From Tyto alba (taxonomy: Eukaryota > Chordata > Aves > Strigiformes > Tytonidae): 64,000 bases of DNA. The notes beneath the pieces were generated by a model. The model did no database searches. It was not told the DNA's origin and saw only the letters and a list, made by a program, of their open reading frames with translations. Location: contig NW_024881313.1 in NCBI RefSeq assembly GCF_018691265.1, forward strand, positions 7,841,501-7,905,500, read 5' to 3'. Positions 37,601 to 51,689 of this stretch are shown here, in pieces (position 1 is the stretch's first letter; each line of letters begins with the position of its first letter). The position numbers were made by a program, and so were the translations under genes.

Positions 37601-38544
37601 AGCTCCCCAGTGACAGTGTCTCTCCTGGGTTACAAAGGCAACACTGGCATTGCTGCAGGGTCTTCCGCGGGCTGTTCTCTTTTCCAGTCCTTGTGAATAC
37701 TTGGTATTTTAGTCACCTTTGCTCCTCAGTTCCTCCAGGCATTTTAAAAATTATCTCACAATGGAGTTTTACACAGATTCAGCATCAGGTTTAAGTAACA
37801 TACACCTGCCTTTGTGAAAGAAAATATCACCTTCTGGTACCAATGTGTTTTTGCGAATAGTAAGACTAGTGGATGCTTGCTGCAGAACTTAGTATTTATT
37901 ACTTCTATTGGAAAACCACTTAATTTTCCTATAGCCCTTCACATCCATTCATGCAGAGCACACTCAAAGCTCTTTTGAAAAATAAAGGAGTAAATAAACC
38001 AAACATTTATAATGCACTAAAAATACTGCTTTCTGGTTATAGCTCAGGGATCAGTTGAGACAAAATTGAGCATAAGGATCACTTGAGACACAAACTAGGA
38101 CATTTTTTCTGTTTACCAAAGCCACTACTTTTTATTCAAATGGGGAAACAAGGCTTCATGATATGTGTGTTGCAGGATTAGCAGCATGTTTTAAAGGTAG
38201 ATGTAGATTCATACATATCAATTTCTAGCTATAAGAGTGACTTGTAGAAAAAAGTTGTCTTAAATGAGCCTGTTGTTTAATGTTCATTAACAATAAGAAT
38301 GCTGATATTCCTATGTCCCTTGCCCCTTTGTATCTCAATTCATTTTGTATCAGCAGCTCCTCCTTTCTTTTCCTCCATCATAAGTTTCCCTCAAATTTTT
38401 GGTCAACCTGTTGTTCTGACATGATGAGCGCAATTTACTGCTTATTTCTCCACAATACCGCACTGACTGTCATCCAGACTGAGAAAGGAAAAGCTGACCA
38501 ATGGAGAGAGGATGAAAATGGGGTGCTGGTGAGATGCCCCAAGT

Positions 38545-38562
38545 GCAGGCAGGCCTGCCTGC
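38545..38562. repeat. 18-bp GC-rich perfect palindrome
   Basis: GCAGGCAGGCCTGCCTGC equals its own reverse complement. It lies inside a 105-codon open frame (38280-38597) that I do not accept as a gene. Confidence 0.9.
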
Positions 38563-40522
38563 GAGCACTGACTGACCTGGCAGGAGTGGAAGAGTGATAA
38601 ATGTGATCATGAAGGATGACATAGTTCTCCCTCTTCTCTCCCTCCTTACATTTCCACCAATATGATATTCCAGTCTACTTTTTCATTCACAAAATATTTC
38701 CTTTTCCATGGTCAATGCTTCTTGAAAGTTAATGTTTCAATATCTTCTTAGCTGTGCTGTGAGATATTTCCTTAGACATGGTCTTTTAGAACCCCCTGCA
38801 AGAATACTCTGGAGTGTCCTATCTCCAGAGTTACATGTGTTATCACTTTAATTATTTTCTGATCACAAGTAATGTCTGTGTTTCCTGGATATTTTCCATT
38901 TCTGAGCAGTGATCAAACACTTTTCTTCAATCCCAGCTTAACTCCACTTTCAGGACAAGACTAATTAGAGAATCAAAACTTGAGCTGCACAGGAAAAGGA
39001 GATGGAAAAAGAGAAGGGTGAATAGGAGAAGGTGGAAAACATGCAGGAAATAAAAGGAAAGTTATAAAATAAAAAAAAATAAGTATAAAATTGAAAGATG
39101 AAAATCCTCTAATACGTTTTGATTTTTAATGGAATAAGAACATAAGTTCTGACCTACAAAGCCTGCTGACTCATACTATCCAAACGCTAGACCCTCTGCA
39201 CTCCAAGACAGGAGGCATGTGGAAAATCCATCTTTAAGTGATTTAGCTAGTACATGACAAACGCTGTTACAGTTATGCTACAAAATCACTTTCTGTGTAC
39301 TTCTGTTGCTTCAACAAACAGGCCACTGAATTCAAAATAGTGGGCAGTCAGTAAAGACTGAAACTTTGAGGAAGAAATTTTTAGATTACATTGTATTGTA
39401 GATCATACTTCCTTAATGATTGTTAAACAAAAAAAAAGTCTGTCAAGATGAAAGGGTGAGCCATGATTGTTAAGTTTTGTTGTCTTTTCTGCAGTGCCAT
39501 GTCTTGGTAAATGTTCAGGTACCGGCTAGCAGTAATTGAATACTGTTTGTACTTGCTGAATACACTGTTTGAACACCCTCTTGGTATTGTGAAGTGGCAG
39601 CCAGCTACTGGTGTGGCTGAGAAACCCTGCTGTTCCTGGTGCCTGCAGGAATGCACAGAAATTCAGGAGAAGCCTAGAATGACAGTGGTTGAAAGAGAAT
39701 AGTCCCCTTGCTACCCTTTAGTAGTGTGGACTTCTTGCCAAAACAAGGTAAGCTTTGCCATGACATGCTGACTGGATCTGGGACAAGACAGTAGAAGAGC
39801 TAAAGCCTCAGCTTTGGTTTGAAATGGAAGGAATATTATAAACTCAAATGTAAGGTTCTGACACAAGAAAATGAGCTATATTTTAAAATGCAATGGTTAG
39901 AATGCTAGAGGACATAAGAGAAGAAATACCCCAGCCTTATAGCCTAGAGACTAAGGAACTCATATGAGAGGGGAAAACATGCTTGTGTCTGTTTTGGTGT
40001 TTTTTCAAAATATATTAATTTTTTTTTTATATTCAGGGATGGCATCACACTCATGTATCCCCATGGAGAACACATCTTACACAAGGTCTTTGCTCTACTA
40101 AGTGAGTGCCCTAATGGTTAGCCTGCAGAGTCAAACACGTGGACATTTTCCAACACTAACCTCACACTGGTTTAACTGTGACAGAGGAGATCCCCTCCTA
40201 AGCTTGGGCTCTTCCCTCTCTGACCTCTTTAAAGCAGTCTGGAGACCTTTCTGCCCCTCTCCCCACCCAGGAGGCAGCTTCCAGCTACTTGTGACATTCG
40301 AAGTTTAATGACTGGGAAGAGGGAAGGTGCAGAAAATTATTACAGGGAATCTGTCAAAATTTAGTATCTGAAGGGTGTATATATATAGTGCAGCATCCTG
40401 TACATCCCACTGCTTTATTTCTATGAAGTAGTAAAACATTTCCAGCTAAAAAACCAATTTTCCTTTGAGTAAAAACTTATTTTATTACAACACGGCAGCC
40501 TCTATTTGTGTTGGGGTAGAGT

Positions 40523-40640
40523 GCTGTCTTGGTTTGGGCTGAAACAGAGTTAATATTCCTTTTCAGGGACTAGATGAGTGCTGTGCCAGCATCAGGAGTT
40601 CTGGCCTCTCAGTGCTAATCAACCCTCTGAAATTGATACT
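40523..40640 (+). mobile_element. Probable avian endogenous-retrovirus LTR fragment
   Basis: The stretch opens with CTGTCTTGGTTTGGGCT followed by AACAGAGTTAATATTCCTT and then GCTGTG, in the order seen at the 5' edge of a common bird LTR family that I recall beginning TGTCTTGGTTTGGG with GAGTTAATTTTC downstream. After about 40640 the resemblance fades. No internal retroviral coding region is visible. This is from memory of the family, so the subfamily is not given. Confidence 0.45.
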
Positions 40641-42542
40641 GCTTAAAGAAAACTACTCAGATTTTCTCAGTTTTCCTTTCCTTCTAACACCTTTCTGTGC
40701 TTTTTTCCTGTCAGACATCTGTACCCTAGTTTCTTTATGATTAAAACTACTTACATTATTCTAGATAGGATATCTTTGGTCAAGAGCAAAAAGAGTTCAT
40801 CTTTGCCCAATGCATTTGCATTTAATTTCATTTCTGAAAACTCTAATGTCATTGATTTTTCAGGTAGGGATTCCTGGGTCAGCTGGCAAATCAATGTTAT
40901 ACTAACTCTGATCATTTACAGCCTGATTTAATAAGTAGTAAACTGAAAGAACTTCAAAAAATTTCAAGATTTAATAACTTCAAAAAAATGAGAGGCAAGG
41001 TGCCATTTTGCCAAGTGCAAAAGAGTGGAGTTTAGAAAATATGCTGCAATCTAAAATGATAATAAGAAATTCATAACCTCAAAACTCCACAAGCCAAAAC
41101 CCAATCATATTAAAAGAAAAAGCCTACATTATATTTTTAATTGGAAATCTTTGTTTCTGAAAATGGAAAGTGAACTCAGAGTAAGTTTTCAAACTTTCCC
41201 ATGAAGTTACAGGCCTAGAGATTTCACCTAAATGAAAGCAGACAGTCTTACAATCACCAATCTTCAAGAGACAGGTCATTAACTTAAACAGCAAATGTCA
41301 GGAGACTTCAGCTTAAAATCACAAAGCTGGCAGTGCAGAAAGACATGTTCCCTGCAAATCAAACCTATAGAGTTCAGGCACATTTGGGTTCAATGGTTCT
41401 TATTTTTAGCACAAATCCATTTCAGGAAATAGCTTTAAGTGTATTGGGATAAAAGTCACACATCAAAAGGATAAGAGTGGTGTGGAGGAACCCTTAAAGG
41501 CCCATGGTAAACTTCAAAACTTCACTCGCTATCAGTCTTGGGTAGCAGCATGGAACATGGAACAAAGCTACAGCTGTGCCGCCAGAAGTTATCACTGCAG
41601 CTCCTCATGTGGGGTGATGGCAGGAGGGACAGGGTGTCTCACTTGTACTCAGAAGTTCTGGACAGTGCTGAATAAGCAATTATTTTGATTTTTGCAAAAC
41701 TTTAGAATTGTTGAAGGGCTCTTCAAACACTGTAACTGTTTGAGACTGGAAATTTCCCAAAAGTGGGTTGAAGGTAGGCAGCAATAATGAATAACCTTGA
41801 GCATGACTGGGAGAATGTCAATGAACTTAGTGTTCAAAAGCAGGTACTATATCAGAAAAGAGCAGGAAAGAATATTAATGCTCAATCACATAATAAATTT
41901 CTCATTACATCTTAGATTTCCTTAAATCAAATTGCATAGAAAATGACTACTATATTACTTCAGTTACAGTAGCCATTCCAGTTTTACAAGTGCATAAAAC
42001 ACAATAAAAGGCTACAGTCATTTGTAAATTCCAACCAAGTCCCTTGCATGCAATTTATAGTACTGCACACTGTGAGGAAATAAAAAAAAATATTATTTAC
42101 AGAAGGAAAATCTATTTTCCCTTGAGAGAAAAATGAGCTTATTAAACGACAGCCAATACTTCTGCAAAAACCTCTACTTCTTAGTGTTCTAGCACTCAGC
42201 AGATTAATTTGTACTGTAGCTCCCAAATTTCTGTAGTAGAGTACAATAACAAACAACAACAGTTTATGCTTCCATTCCATCTTGTCTTCTGTTGCAACTT
42301 GTTTATGATTTGCACTAATTAAAATGCCAGAGTTTTGCCATAAGTTACGCAAGCACTATGGTCCAGATTCAAAAACTTACTAAATGCTAAAGCAAAAGCT
42401 CCTGCAGGCTTACCTTATTAGAACTTTTCATATCTGTGCCATAGACAGCAAAGATGATTCTTCAGGTTGGTCTGTACAAGTCAGGCCTGGTAAACATGAA
42501 GTTTAGACATAGTGACTTTTATATTTTTGTACCTTGGAAAAA

Positions 42543-42650
42543 GAATATTCTCTTTGTTTTTGGTTTTTGTTTTTTTTTGCTTGTTTGTGTTGTTTGGTTG
42601 TTTTTTTTGTTGTTTTTTTTTTTTTTTTTTTTTAATTATTATTATTTCTT
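42543..42650 (+). repeat. Long T-rich low-complexity tract
   Basis: T runs broken by single G (TTTTTGGTTTTTG, TTGTTTGGTTG), ending in about 22 T and (ATT)n. Open frames on both strands here are artefacts of the repeat. Confidence 0.9.
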
Positions 42651-45600
42651 TTAAAGCAGGATATACCAATACCAGTCAGTCATTTTACTGTGAAGATGAC
42701 ATCTTGGAGAATCATAGCAACTACAAGGCAAGTAACCCCTTCCTGCTAGAGCCTATGTGTGCCTTCTTGATATCTGCTAGAAACTAGCCAATGAGTTTCT
42801 ACAGGTGAAAGGAGTTACCCAGCTGTCTTAACATTAAAGAAATATCCTTGTTCCTTTAACATATAATCCTGGTACTACTCCCCAAAAATTAAGAGAAATT
42901 AATAATGATTTGGATACTTTGCGCATTTCACTTGTTAGAATGCTGCTGAGGTCACTTTGCTCCAACTGAATGAACATGGGCATGGTTAGTGCCACTAGTT
43001 TGATGACAACATACATTGTTCTGATTACTAGAACTGTCTACTAGGTTTTGGTGTCTGTTCAGACTTCTTGATAAGTCTCTTGCCAGAACTATTCTATATA
43101 ATAGAGTCTCTTGCAACAATAGCGTATGAAACAAATAAATATTCAGAATCTGGAAGACACAGAACAAATATATTCACTTGTATGTAACAGAGATGGAAAC
43201 TTATGTGGAGCACAAATCTTTTGTAAACATCACTTTTCCTTCGTGAACTGGAAGGACCTCTTCTCTGGATAGCTGATTAGAAAAAAAATAACCACTGTTT
43301 CTTCACTTGCTTTAACAGTTATGCTGTTAAATTGGTCTTGAAATATTTTACAGCCATCCACCATAAAGCATACTGGTGATATGCAGTAAGAGTATAGGAA
43401 ATGTAAGGGACTTTATGCTACTGTTTGATAAATACCTTTTTGTCTACATTAGCTGATGGGTCTGAGGCATCCAGATGCCCTAGTGATCAAGACTCTTAAT
43501 AAATTTATTCTGGTTATTTTACTGTTGCTTGCCAATAATATCTGTTTTTTTTCAAAACTTCAGTGTGATATGATCAGGATGTACAATATAGCAAGACCTG
43601 GAAACAACAATGAGAGAGCCTAACATGTCAGAGAGCAGATAGAGTACTTGGCCTGACAATCCTGGCCATAATATGACTTGCTTCCCATAGTACATTATTC
43701 CCAGGACACTGGTGAAAAGAATTAAACCTAGAGATGAGTTTTTGCTCAGAGTCAAACACAGTCCCCTACATGGATCCCAAAATACCAGGGTTTCAAGAAA
43801 CACCCATCCTTATCCTAATCTGGTTAGGAAGTTTAGCAGTTCTCCATACTCCTAAGGGTTTAGGAGGTTGGGGAAAAAAATAAAATGTCAAAAATGAAAT
43901 AGGAAATCAGCAGCCACAGCAGCAAACACTCCAAACCAAACTGCCAACCAAATTTTCTTTGAAAGTTAGGGTCCAAGACAAACAAACTGCCCCAGATTTT
44001 TTAGTGAATAGTGCAGATCACAGGTTTTATTTTCTTCACATTCACTTGTAACATAATATCGTTCCTGGAATCCCCAAACTGTCAAACCCAAAAGCAAAAA
44101 TTGCTGAGGTGATCAGGGCACAGTGACAGTACTCTGTTGAAAGTAGTGGATTCTTATTCTTCTCACTGTCTGACTCTAAGAGCAATCATAAATTGATCCA
44201 GATGCTTGTATTAAAGTACACCACTATTCTCAGCTCTCAAAAAGACACATTAAAAGCTTAAAAACTGGAGAAAACACACCATTTTCTTTGTGACTATATT
44301 GTGGGAGCCTCCTCTCTCTCCTTTCCCAACACATCCGCTTCCCTCCGAGCGGGCAACACTCCCACCAGAGATGTTTGCTCACCCAGCTGAGTGGCTCTCT
44401 CCACCAGCCACAGGTGACTCGCCATGTGCCCTGAATGATGAGCACCAGCTCGACACCTCCATGCAGATGTCCCAGCGAATGAGCATTAGTGTTTTGCACT
44501 CTTTGAAGCCCTCAAAGTTGACACCCAAACTACAAAAAACACTTATGATCATGCTTACCATCAAGTGTATGCATACTGAATTTTCCTAATTAAAGGATGA
44601 ACAGGTAGAAATCAGATAGTGACCTTTTTAGTCTTCGGGGGGCATTGTTACAGCAAAAGCTACTATCTGAATCTAGAAATATATTTTTATTCTAAATATA
44701 TATTGTTTCTCTGACCCTCCTAAACCTGCTTTCCAGATAAAATAAAAAGCTGTCTTAACTATTTTTACCCAATTTCCCTGGAAAGGTTAGATTTGACATT
44801 ATCTAGAGAATAAATTTGAAGCACACTCAAATTCTGAATAAGAAGATTTAAGTCATTGCAGCAGAGGCAGATTATTGCTCATATCCTTTTATGAACAGGC
44901 AGAGCATGAAAAGACATTTCTGTACTGCAAATCCACGTAATAAACTATTCCTTTTGACAACTCACACTGCTTCAGCTGCTTGGATTACTTGCTTGTGTGA
45001 CCTCAGCCACACACACATACGACAGAGCCCAAAATAGATCCGGAAGATGAGTCATGATGTTCAGGAAGGATTTCAAAACAAATGAACCTATTTACTCTTG
45101 CAGCTGTCTCCTGAAACTCGTATTATTTTACAATGGTGTTATTGATTTATTCTCAGTATCTGCATCTGAAAAGTTAATTTGTTTTTGTTATGGGTTGGAA
45201 GGGGTTGTATCAGGTAATTAAAACAGGAGTTTTGTTCTTCACAGGAAACATAAATATGCCACACACATTCTGGATGATCTAAAACAGGAACATCATAACT
45301 AAGACATCCTCAACATGGTAGGATACTTCTTGCTTGCCAAATGCCATGCAGTTGTACAGCCATTTATTTCAGCATTGGGAAAGATATGAAATACAGTGTT
45401 TTTCTGTCACTGCACAAGGGATGCTCTATGCTTTCACCAAATCTGCTAGACAATGTGCATGCTAACATGTTATATTTGTTGTTTATGTCTACCTCATATG
45501 GTGGCAGTGCTGCATGACTAAAGGAAAAGGTCCAGTCACAAAGCGTGAGTATGAGTTTGTACAGAAGTGTTTTTCAGGTAGACAAAGCTCTGTTTCAGCA

Positions 45601-48600
45601 CAAATCCCAATGCGTCCAAAATGTAACAAAAAATTTAAGTTAACAAAACTCTCAACTTGATCTTTTGACCTAACGCTACTTTTCTTTGACTAAAAATGAT
45701 CTTGTGCTTCTTTGAAATAGAATTCTTATTCTCACATTTGACTGCCAAACTCACAATGTTTCAGCAAGTCTAATTATCTCGTTAATCCAAAAGCAAGATG
45801 ATGCTTAATTTTTAATTATTATTTTTAATAAGTTCATCCCTAAAGGCCTAAGCCAACTGCTATTGGCATAATAAAATATACATTATCTTCAGTGGATCAG
45901 ACCCTAAAAGCAAAAGATAATTACTACATAAATCTTAAGATCTCATATACTTCCAATGTAGCTAACTTAAACAGCAAAATCTCTGCAAGATTATGGACCT
46001 AATTATTTACTATAGTTTCATGTTAACATGGCTCCATATAAAAGACTCACTATTTATATCATGGAACGTGAGGGGCAAATAAACCACTAGCTAGCAAAGT
46101 AGTAAGTGTTAACATTTATGGCTGAAATTATGATGTTTACCACATTTGACCCTTGTTGCCAATCAGTAGGTTGAAATTAAACTAGAGCATAAATGATTGC
46201 TTTACTTCAGTAATGCAAAGAGGGAATGAAGGGAGGCTTATACTGGTGCTGCTTGTACCATGGATTTAAGATGCCAGGAATTACCTGTTTTTCACAAGCT
46301 AAAACATGAGAGAAGGGGCATTTCTCACAAAATTTCACGATGAGGTCTTCACTCAACAAGGTACATAAGATAAATTTACCTTTAAAATGTGACAATGCCA
46401 CAAAAAATACTGGCAGACTTCTATTAAATGTACAATTTAACATACAGTCAGCAGGCTACAGAGGAGACTTCAGAAGGACTGTGAATCATTGAAATGAAAC
46501 TGCTTGTTATTAATCACCTCCCACAGCTTATGCTTATAGAATTTAGCATTTGATTTTGGATTAACACCGCTTAATTTACTAAAAAGATTTTTATTTTGGA
46601 ATGCTGCTGACCAATAACTAAGCTGATGCAGACATTGTTTGTAAAAGACTTCATCTTAACTCCCTTAAGGTATTTCTGACCTAAAGCAGGTGACAAAAAT
46701 AGCATCATAAATAATATAAAAGCATGAAAATGGACTCAGTTGAAAAATATCAATATTCATTTATTGATTTGAAGTATACAAGCAAATATATCACTAACTA
46801 CAAGGAAATAATAAAAAATTCCCTTGTTTATATTTTGCAAGCAGCAAATTTTCCTTTACTAATGATCATGTTCCCAGTCTTAAATTGGGTTCTCCTGCAT
46901 TTTTTAAACAAAACTGAGTGTCACCAGTATGAAATGAAGATGAATAAAAAATAGCAATGGAAGCATCATTCATGTTTGTAGATGTAATCATAAAAATCAT
47001 CATCTGTTTTTAGATTTTGTCAGGCTAGATAATATTTTGGTTTAACCAGAGAAGTCATAGATGAGCTTACAGAATACAATGATCATTCTGAAAATAGGAC
47101 TTTGGTAAAGACAGCTTTGGCTCACTCAGCAGACTGTGCCTGTTACTAAGCAAACTTATTAATGGCTATAGTTTTGAATTCTTCCCTTGCTTGTTATGCC
47201 TCTAGAAATTTACACTGTTTATAAGTGCAGATTTTGAAAATTGTTATTGCATTTTATTTTTTTTTTAATATAGTAGACTAGGTGATTTTATGATGTTTTA
47301 AAGAATATTTTAATGCCTTATATATGGAACAAGCGCTTACCTTCCCTTTTCCTTTGAGTAAATTTCCATGGAAACTGAACTCATTGTGTTCTCCTGATAG
47401 CTGCATTTCTTGTCTACCTGAGATAGCACTTCGATTAAATATGCCTTCATAGTTAACTAATTAAAACCATTATTGGGGTTCTCCAAAGTCTCTGCTAATA
47501 TTTTAAAAATATTTTAATATTTTGAATTTAGTTTAGCATACTTGCAAGGAAAACAAGGAATAGTATTTCTGATCCAGCTAGATGTTGGTACTGCTCAACT
47601 GTTTCCATGTAATCACAGAACTTCAACAATATGTGATGAAGTTAGGTCTATCATCAGCTCTCAATTCATGACCAGCTATAGAACCTTCAGTACACCATTA
47701 GTTCCGCACTTGACTGATTGTGCCTTTTTCAGTGTCAACTGTTTCCACAGCATAATTTCCCAATCCCCATCCTCTAAGCCATTGTCCTCTAACTTGCAGG
47801 CATCACAAAAAACCCCACAGTACACAGTAGTTCTTCCAAACCATAACATGTCTTGATGTTCAATTAGATTTTATAGTGAGAAAAATCAAACTAGAGAAGA
47901 CTTTGCAAGTTTTCTGAACCAAACCCAAACCCAATAATTTAAAATTCTGTGTTGAGAAAAAGGAGAAACAGGTTCAGTCAGGAGTTCACAGATGATTAAG
48001 TGAATCTGGAATAGTGGCAGAGACAACAGTAAGACTCAGAACAATGAGAATTTTCCAAAGCAAAGAAGCCACCTTGCTCAGATGAAACCTAGGTATGTTC
48101 TTTGATAGTTGTATTAGAGAGTTGTTCACACTCCTATGGGCCAAATAACGTGGACAGGTATTCCTCTGAATTGTTAAAGCCTCAGGATTGTTTGAATCAG
48201 GGAGGTCACGGCCATGCTGCCCACTGGCAGGAGTGTATGGCCACACAATTACCTTGGCACCATACATACCTCAAAAATGCTTGCCCTGTAACATCCTGAC
48301 TTCATATGTGTGCTCCCTGCACATGTCATTACCCCACCAACAAGATTCAGGAAAGGAACTGTGCACTACATTTCCATTTAGCTTCTTCACATTTGTTACA
48401 GAGCTGTGCTGCCTCTTACTACTGGCTGTGTTGGCAAAGTGAGGACCACAGAATATGACCTCAGGGTCATCCATGCCCTACTAGAAATGACTAGAAAAAT
48501 CTCAAAGAGCAGAGTTTTCCATCATGGTCCCCTCCCTAGGTCTTAAATCTGCAGCAAGAACGAGGATCTTCCAGTCTGAATACTGCTCACTGCAGCTAGG

Positions 48601-50460
48601 ATGTTTAGCAGGAAGCATGAGCTTCAAGATAAAAAAGGCTGCATTAGAGTTCCTGGTGAGGAACTAGTACCTGTGCTAAAGCATGAGCTCTCCCACCACA
48701 CACTTCGTTCCACCCTCCAGGGCAGCAGCAGTGCCTGCGAGAAGTCTGGCTCTCCTAACACTGTGGGACCAGTCTGGAGTTACAAATCTGCTGTTGGATT
48801 TGTCATGTAGAAGGCAGATGATGTCACTTTACAGATTATCAATCCTTTCATGCTACTCATTACTTGCATCTGTGTGGCTTTCAGGCAGCCTGCTTTGCAG
48901 GCATTTTGCTACTGTGTAGGCGATGTACTTCCACATATGCTACAGCAAACTCTCAGTTATATGAATGGGAGATCCTAATCCTACAGGTCACTATCAGTCA
49001 CTGGAGATGATCAACAGAGACAATGATGAGCAGAAAAGGCCAATAAGTGATGGCTGAATGTTCAGAATGCAGGTGTGCCAGGTGTCTCCTCTGGGTGCAC
49101 ATGGACAGTTTTTTCCTTAACTGTCAAGGAAGAGCAAGGGCAGGTGCTGCTCCATGACTGGAGGGAGCAGGGATTGAGGAACACGCCCACCGTGCCTGAG
49201 CCAGAAGAGCAGGTCTGGAATGGTAAGCAAAGTCATCCAAGAGTCAAGTCATTATCAACCAAGTCCACAGTGATGAAGCAGGTCTGAGGTCAAGCCTGAA
49301 AGTTGTCAGTGAATCAGGGTTAGAGTAAGGGAGGTAAGAGAATATCCAGAGGTAAGGCTGCAACACAGCTTAAAAGTAGCTCCTGAGGAAAATGAGGTGG
49401 GGGGCTAAGAGCAGAGAGAAAAAGCTCCCATTAAGGCTTCTTGTCAGAGAGTTCTCAAAGAGTTCAAGGCTAGACACCAGCACCACTACCTACGTGCATG
49501 CTTAATCCAGTCAGCCAAACCCCAGGGGGAGGCAGATGTGCTTAGTACTCTGATATTAGTGACAGCTACTGATGGAGCAAGTCTTTTTTATTTATTTAGA
49601 GGATGGTGGAAACGGACAGCCAGACACTTGGTGATTATTGTCTCAAAGGTGTCTCAGATTCTGGAAGCTATATGGACTTGCCTGTGAATAAAAGCTTTTG
49701 TCCTAGACTTCAGATTCATACTTTTCAGTTTTTTAAATTTGATCTAGTATGATATGGTGGTTCCTAAAAACCAGCCTGTAACTGCTTTGTTAACTGTCTC
49801 CTCAAATTCTAACAGTAAATCTTCCTGCAACAAAACCACAAGTAGAGACCTGATGCAGGAATATATCAGTTTCAGCACTGTCCCTCCAAGACTATAACAA
49901 TTTGTGCAGTGATATATGGGTCTATGGAGAGGATGTCTTACATTAAACAGGGGAGAAGCACGCAATCGTATGAGTCCATACAAACCTGTGAGGTCTGTTA
50001 CTGCCATAGTATGGAGAGGGGTGGGACCTCAAGGAGCACTTGGCCAGGCTTCATCAGAAAAGAAGATGTTTAGTTCATCCCTGGGTGAAGCCCAGCTATG
50101 CATTAACAACCACTGAGTGAATAATCTGGGCCCTAGAATCTCGGTGCAAAACATGCATAGAAGCTTGGATAAGCACACCCTTTATAACATGTGGACAATG
50201 CTCTGGTAGAGAATGAAAGTGATAGAAGAATAGAAATCATGCAGAGTCAGAGTCTGATCTGTATTTAGCATGATTAGAAAATAATACTTATTGTTTCTGT
50301 TTAAAAGAAATCTGCAGTAAAAACATCTGAGCTGTAAAAATACTTGTGCTCTGGGTCAGTAAGGTTAAAAGAGAATTAAAAGACAAAAAAGTCAAGACAA
50401 AGACCACTTGGTATGATTTGATGTCCTAAAAGCATGAAACTGATACTATGCTTATCTTGG

Positions 50461-50500
50461 AAACAAAACAAAACAACAACAACAAAAAAAAAAAACACAA
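50461..50500 (+). repeat. (CAAAA)n/(CAA)n/A-run tract
   Basis: CAAAA units, CAACAACAA, then about twelve A. It is A-rich on the plus strand, as for a tail of a plus-strand retroposon, but no body is seen. Confidence 0.85.
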
Positions 50501-51450
50501 AAGAAAATAACCCACAGGATTTGCAAACAGGAGTGAGTCACAATAGGTTGCCCCAGGGTCTCGTAGGGTTGTCACTCCAAACAAACAATGCTACCAGAAA
50601 TAGGTGACATATTCCTCAAATCTGACACACCATAGAGTCTGTCACTTTGCTCAAGAGAGTCACTACTAACAACAGGAAGAGACACCAGACCCAAGTAGAA
50701 AAATGTGAACTTTCATCTCCTGATGGAGATGGAGGAAACAGCAGACCAGATCTCTTTCATAAACTCTGCATGCCTAACATATGGTTCCTCAGGAGATAAC
50801 TGAATACTATAGATAATTTTAGTAAGAACTGAAGTTGATTATATATAATTTATAGATTTGCGTTTTGAGTCTTAATACTGTGCCTTGGAAGGAAATGCAG
50901 AGCATCAGGATTTGTGCCATGTGGTATAAACAGTTCTCGTACCAACTGTGGTGCAGCACTTGGTTTTATGAACAGTCAGGTACAATATAAAGCAACTTTC
51001 TTTTAAATGCTGATGTAGTAAGTGATCATTAATCAATCCCTCATTAGACAACACATCCCACTGTCTTCCACTAACAAATAATCTTCAAAGTGCTTAAGTC
51101 ACCTTTGTAAAAAATGAACAGTAATTTTAATTATTTCAGGTTCCTCTAGAAAACCACGTTTGGATGATGGTAAGAGATAATTTCCAGGCTTTGTGTCCAG
51201 GCAACTTTTGGTCTCTTCTCAACTGGAAAAGTGTCAGCAGGAAAGGCAATAATGTCTTCTAAAAGATATACTTTTCTTAGGGGCTAATACTGGCCACATC
51301 AGCCATTTACATCCCCTAACTCCTGTTATTCTTCATGATTTTTTCTCACCAGTAATCTGAACCATGTGAAGGGTCCAATCTACTACCTAGTCTTTCACAG
51401 GTGCAGTACAAAAATCTTTAGCTTAAAGATAGTCTAATTTTCATAGTTTG

Positions 51451-51475
51451 TTTTCTTTTTTTTTTTTTTTTTTTT
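51451..51475 (+). repeat. Poly-T tract
   Basis: Four T, C, then about twenty T. Confidence 0.9.
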
Positions 51476-51689
51476 GAAAGTTCAGGTGCAGACAGCATCC
51501 AGTGGAGCCCAGGGTTTGTTTCATGCCTATTTCTGTACCATTTCTGCTTGTCCTGCAAAGTTTGCTAAATGAGGAGTTGTGAAGTTGCTTATGGGAATAT
51601 GATTATGCAGAATTAAACTGTCAGACTCATTAATTATTCCAACTAAACACACAAAGACAAGCAAAGGGATTTTTGTGCCCCCTACAATG

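Larger units (their letters stand above)
30417..40522. other. Intergenic DNA, no gene seen
   Basis: Mostly unique AT-rich sequence with palindromes and one candidate noncoding element. A GC-richer patch at 36100-36260 and another at 36990-37110 give short open frames of no recognised family. Confidence 0.6.
40641..51689. other. Intergenic DNA, no gene seen
   Basis: Unique AT-rich sequence with T-rich and A-rich tracts. A CpG-containing patch at 44290-44490 and scattered short frames (48100-49290) have no supporting features. Confidence 0.6.

Noticed and set aside
38280..38597. 105-codon frame with a C-P-K-C motif
   Set aside because: One CxxC is not enough to name a zinc-binding domain; no splice or homology support.
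42454..42787. F- and K-rich open frames on both strands
   Set aside because: They are translations of a T-rich low-complexity tract.
49075..49287. Possible exon ending before a GTAAGC donor near 49222
   Set aside because: No acceptor, homology or partner exon could be identified.
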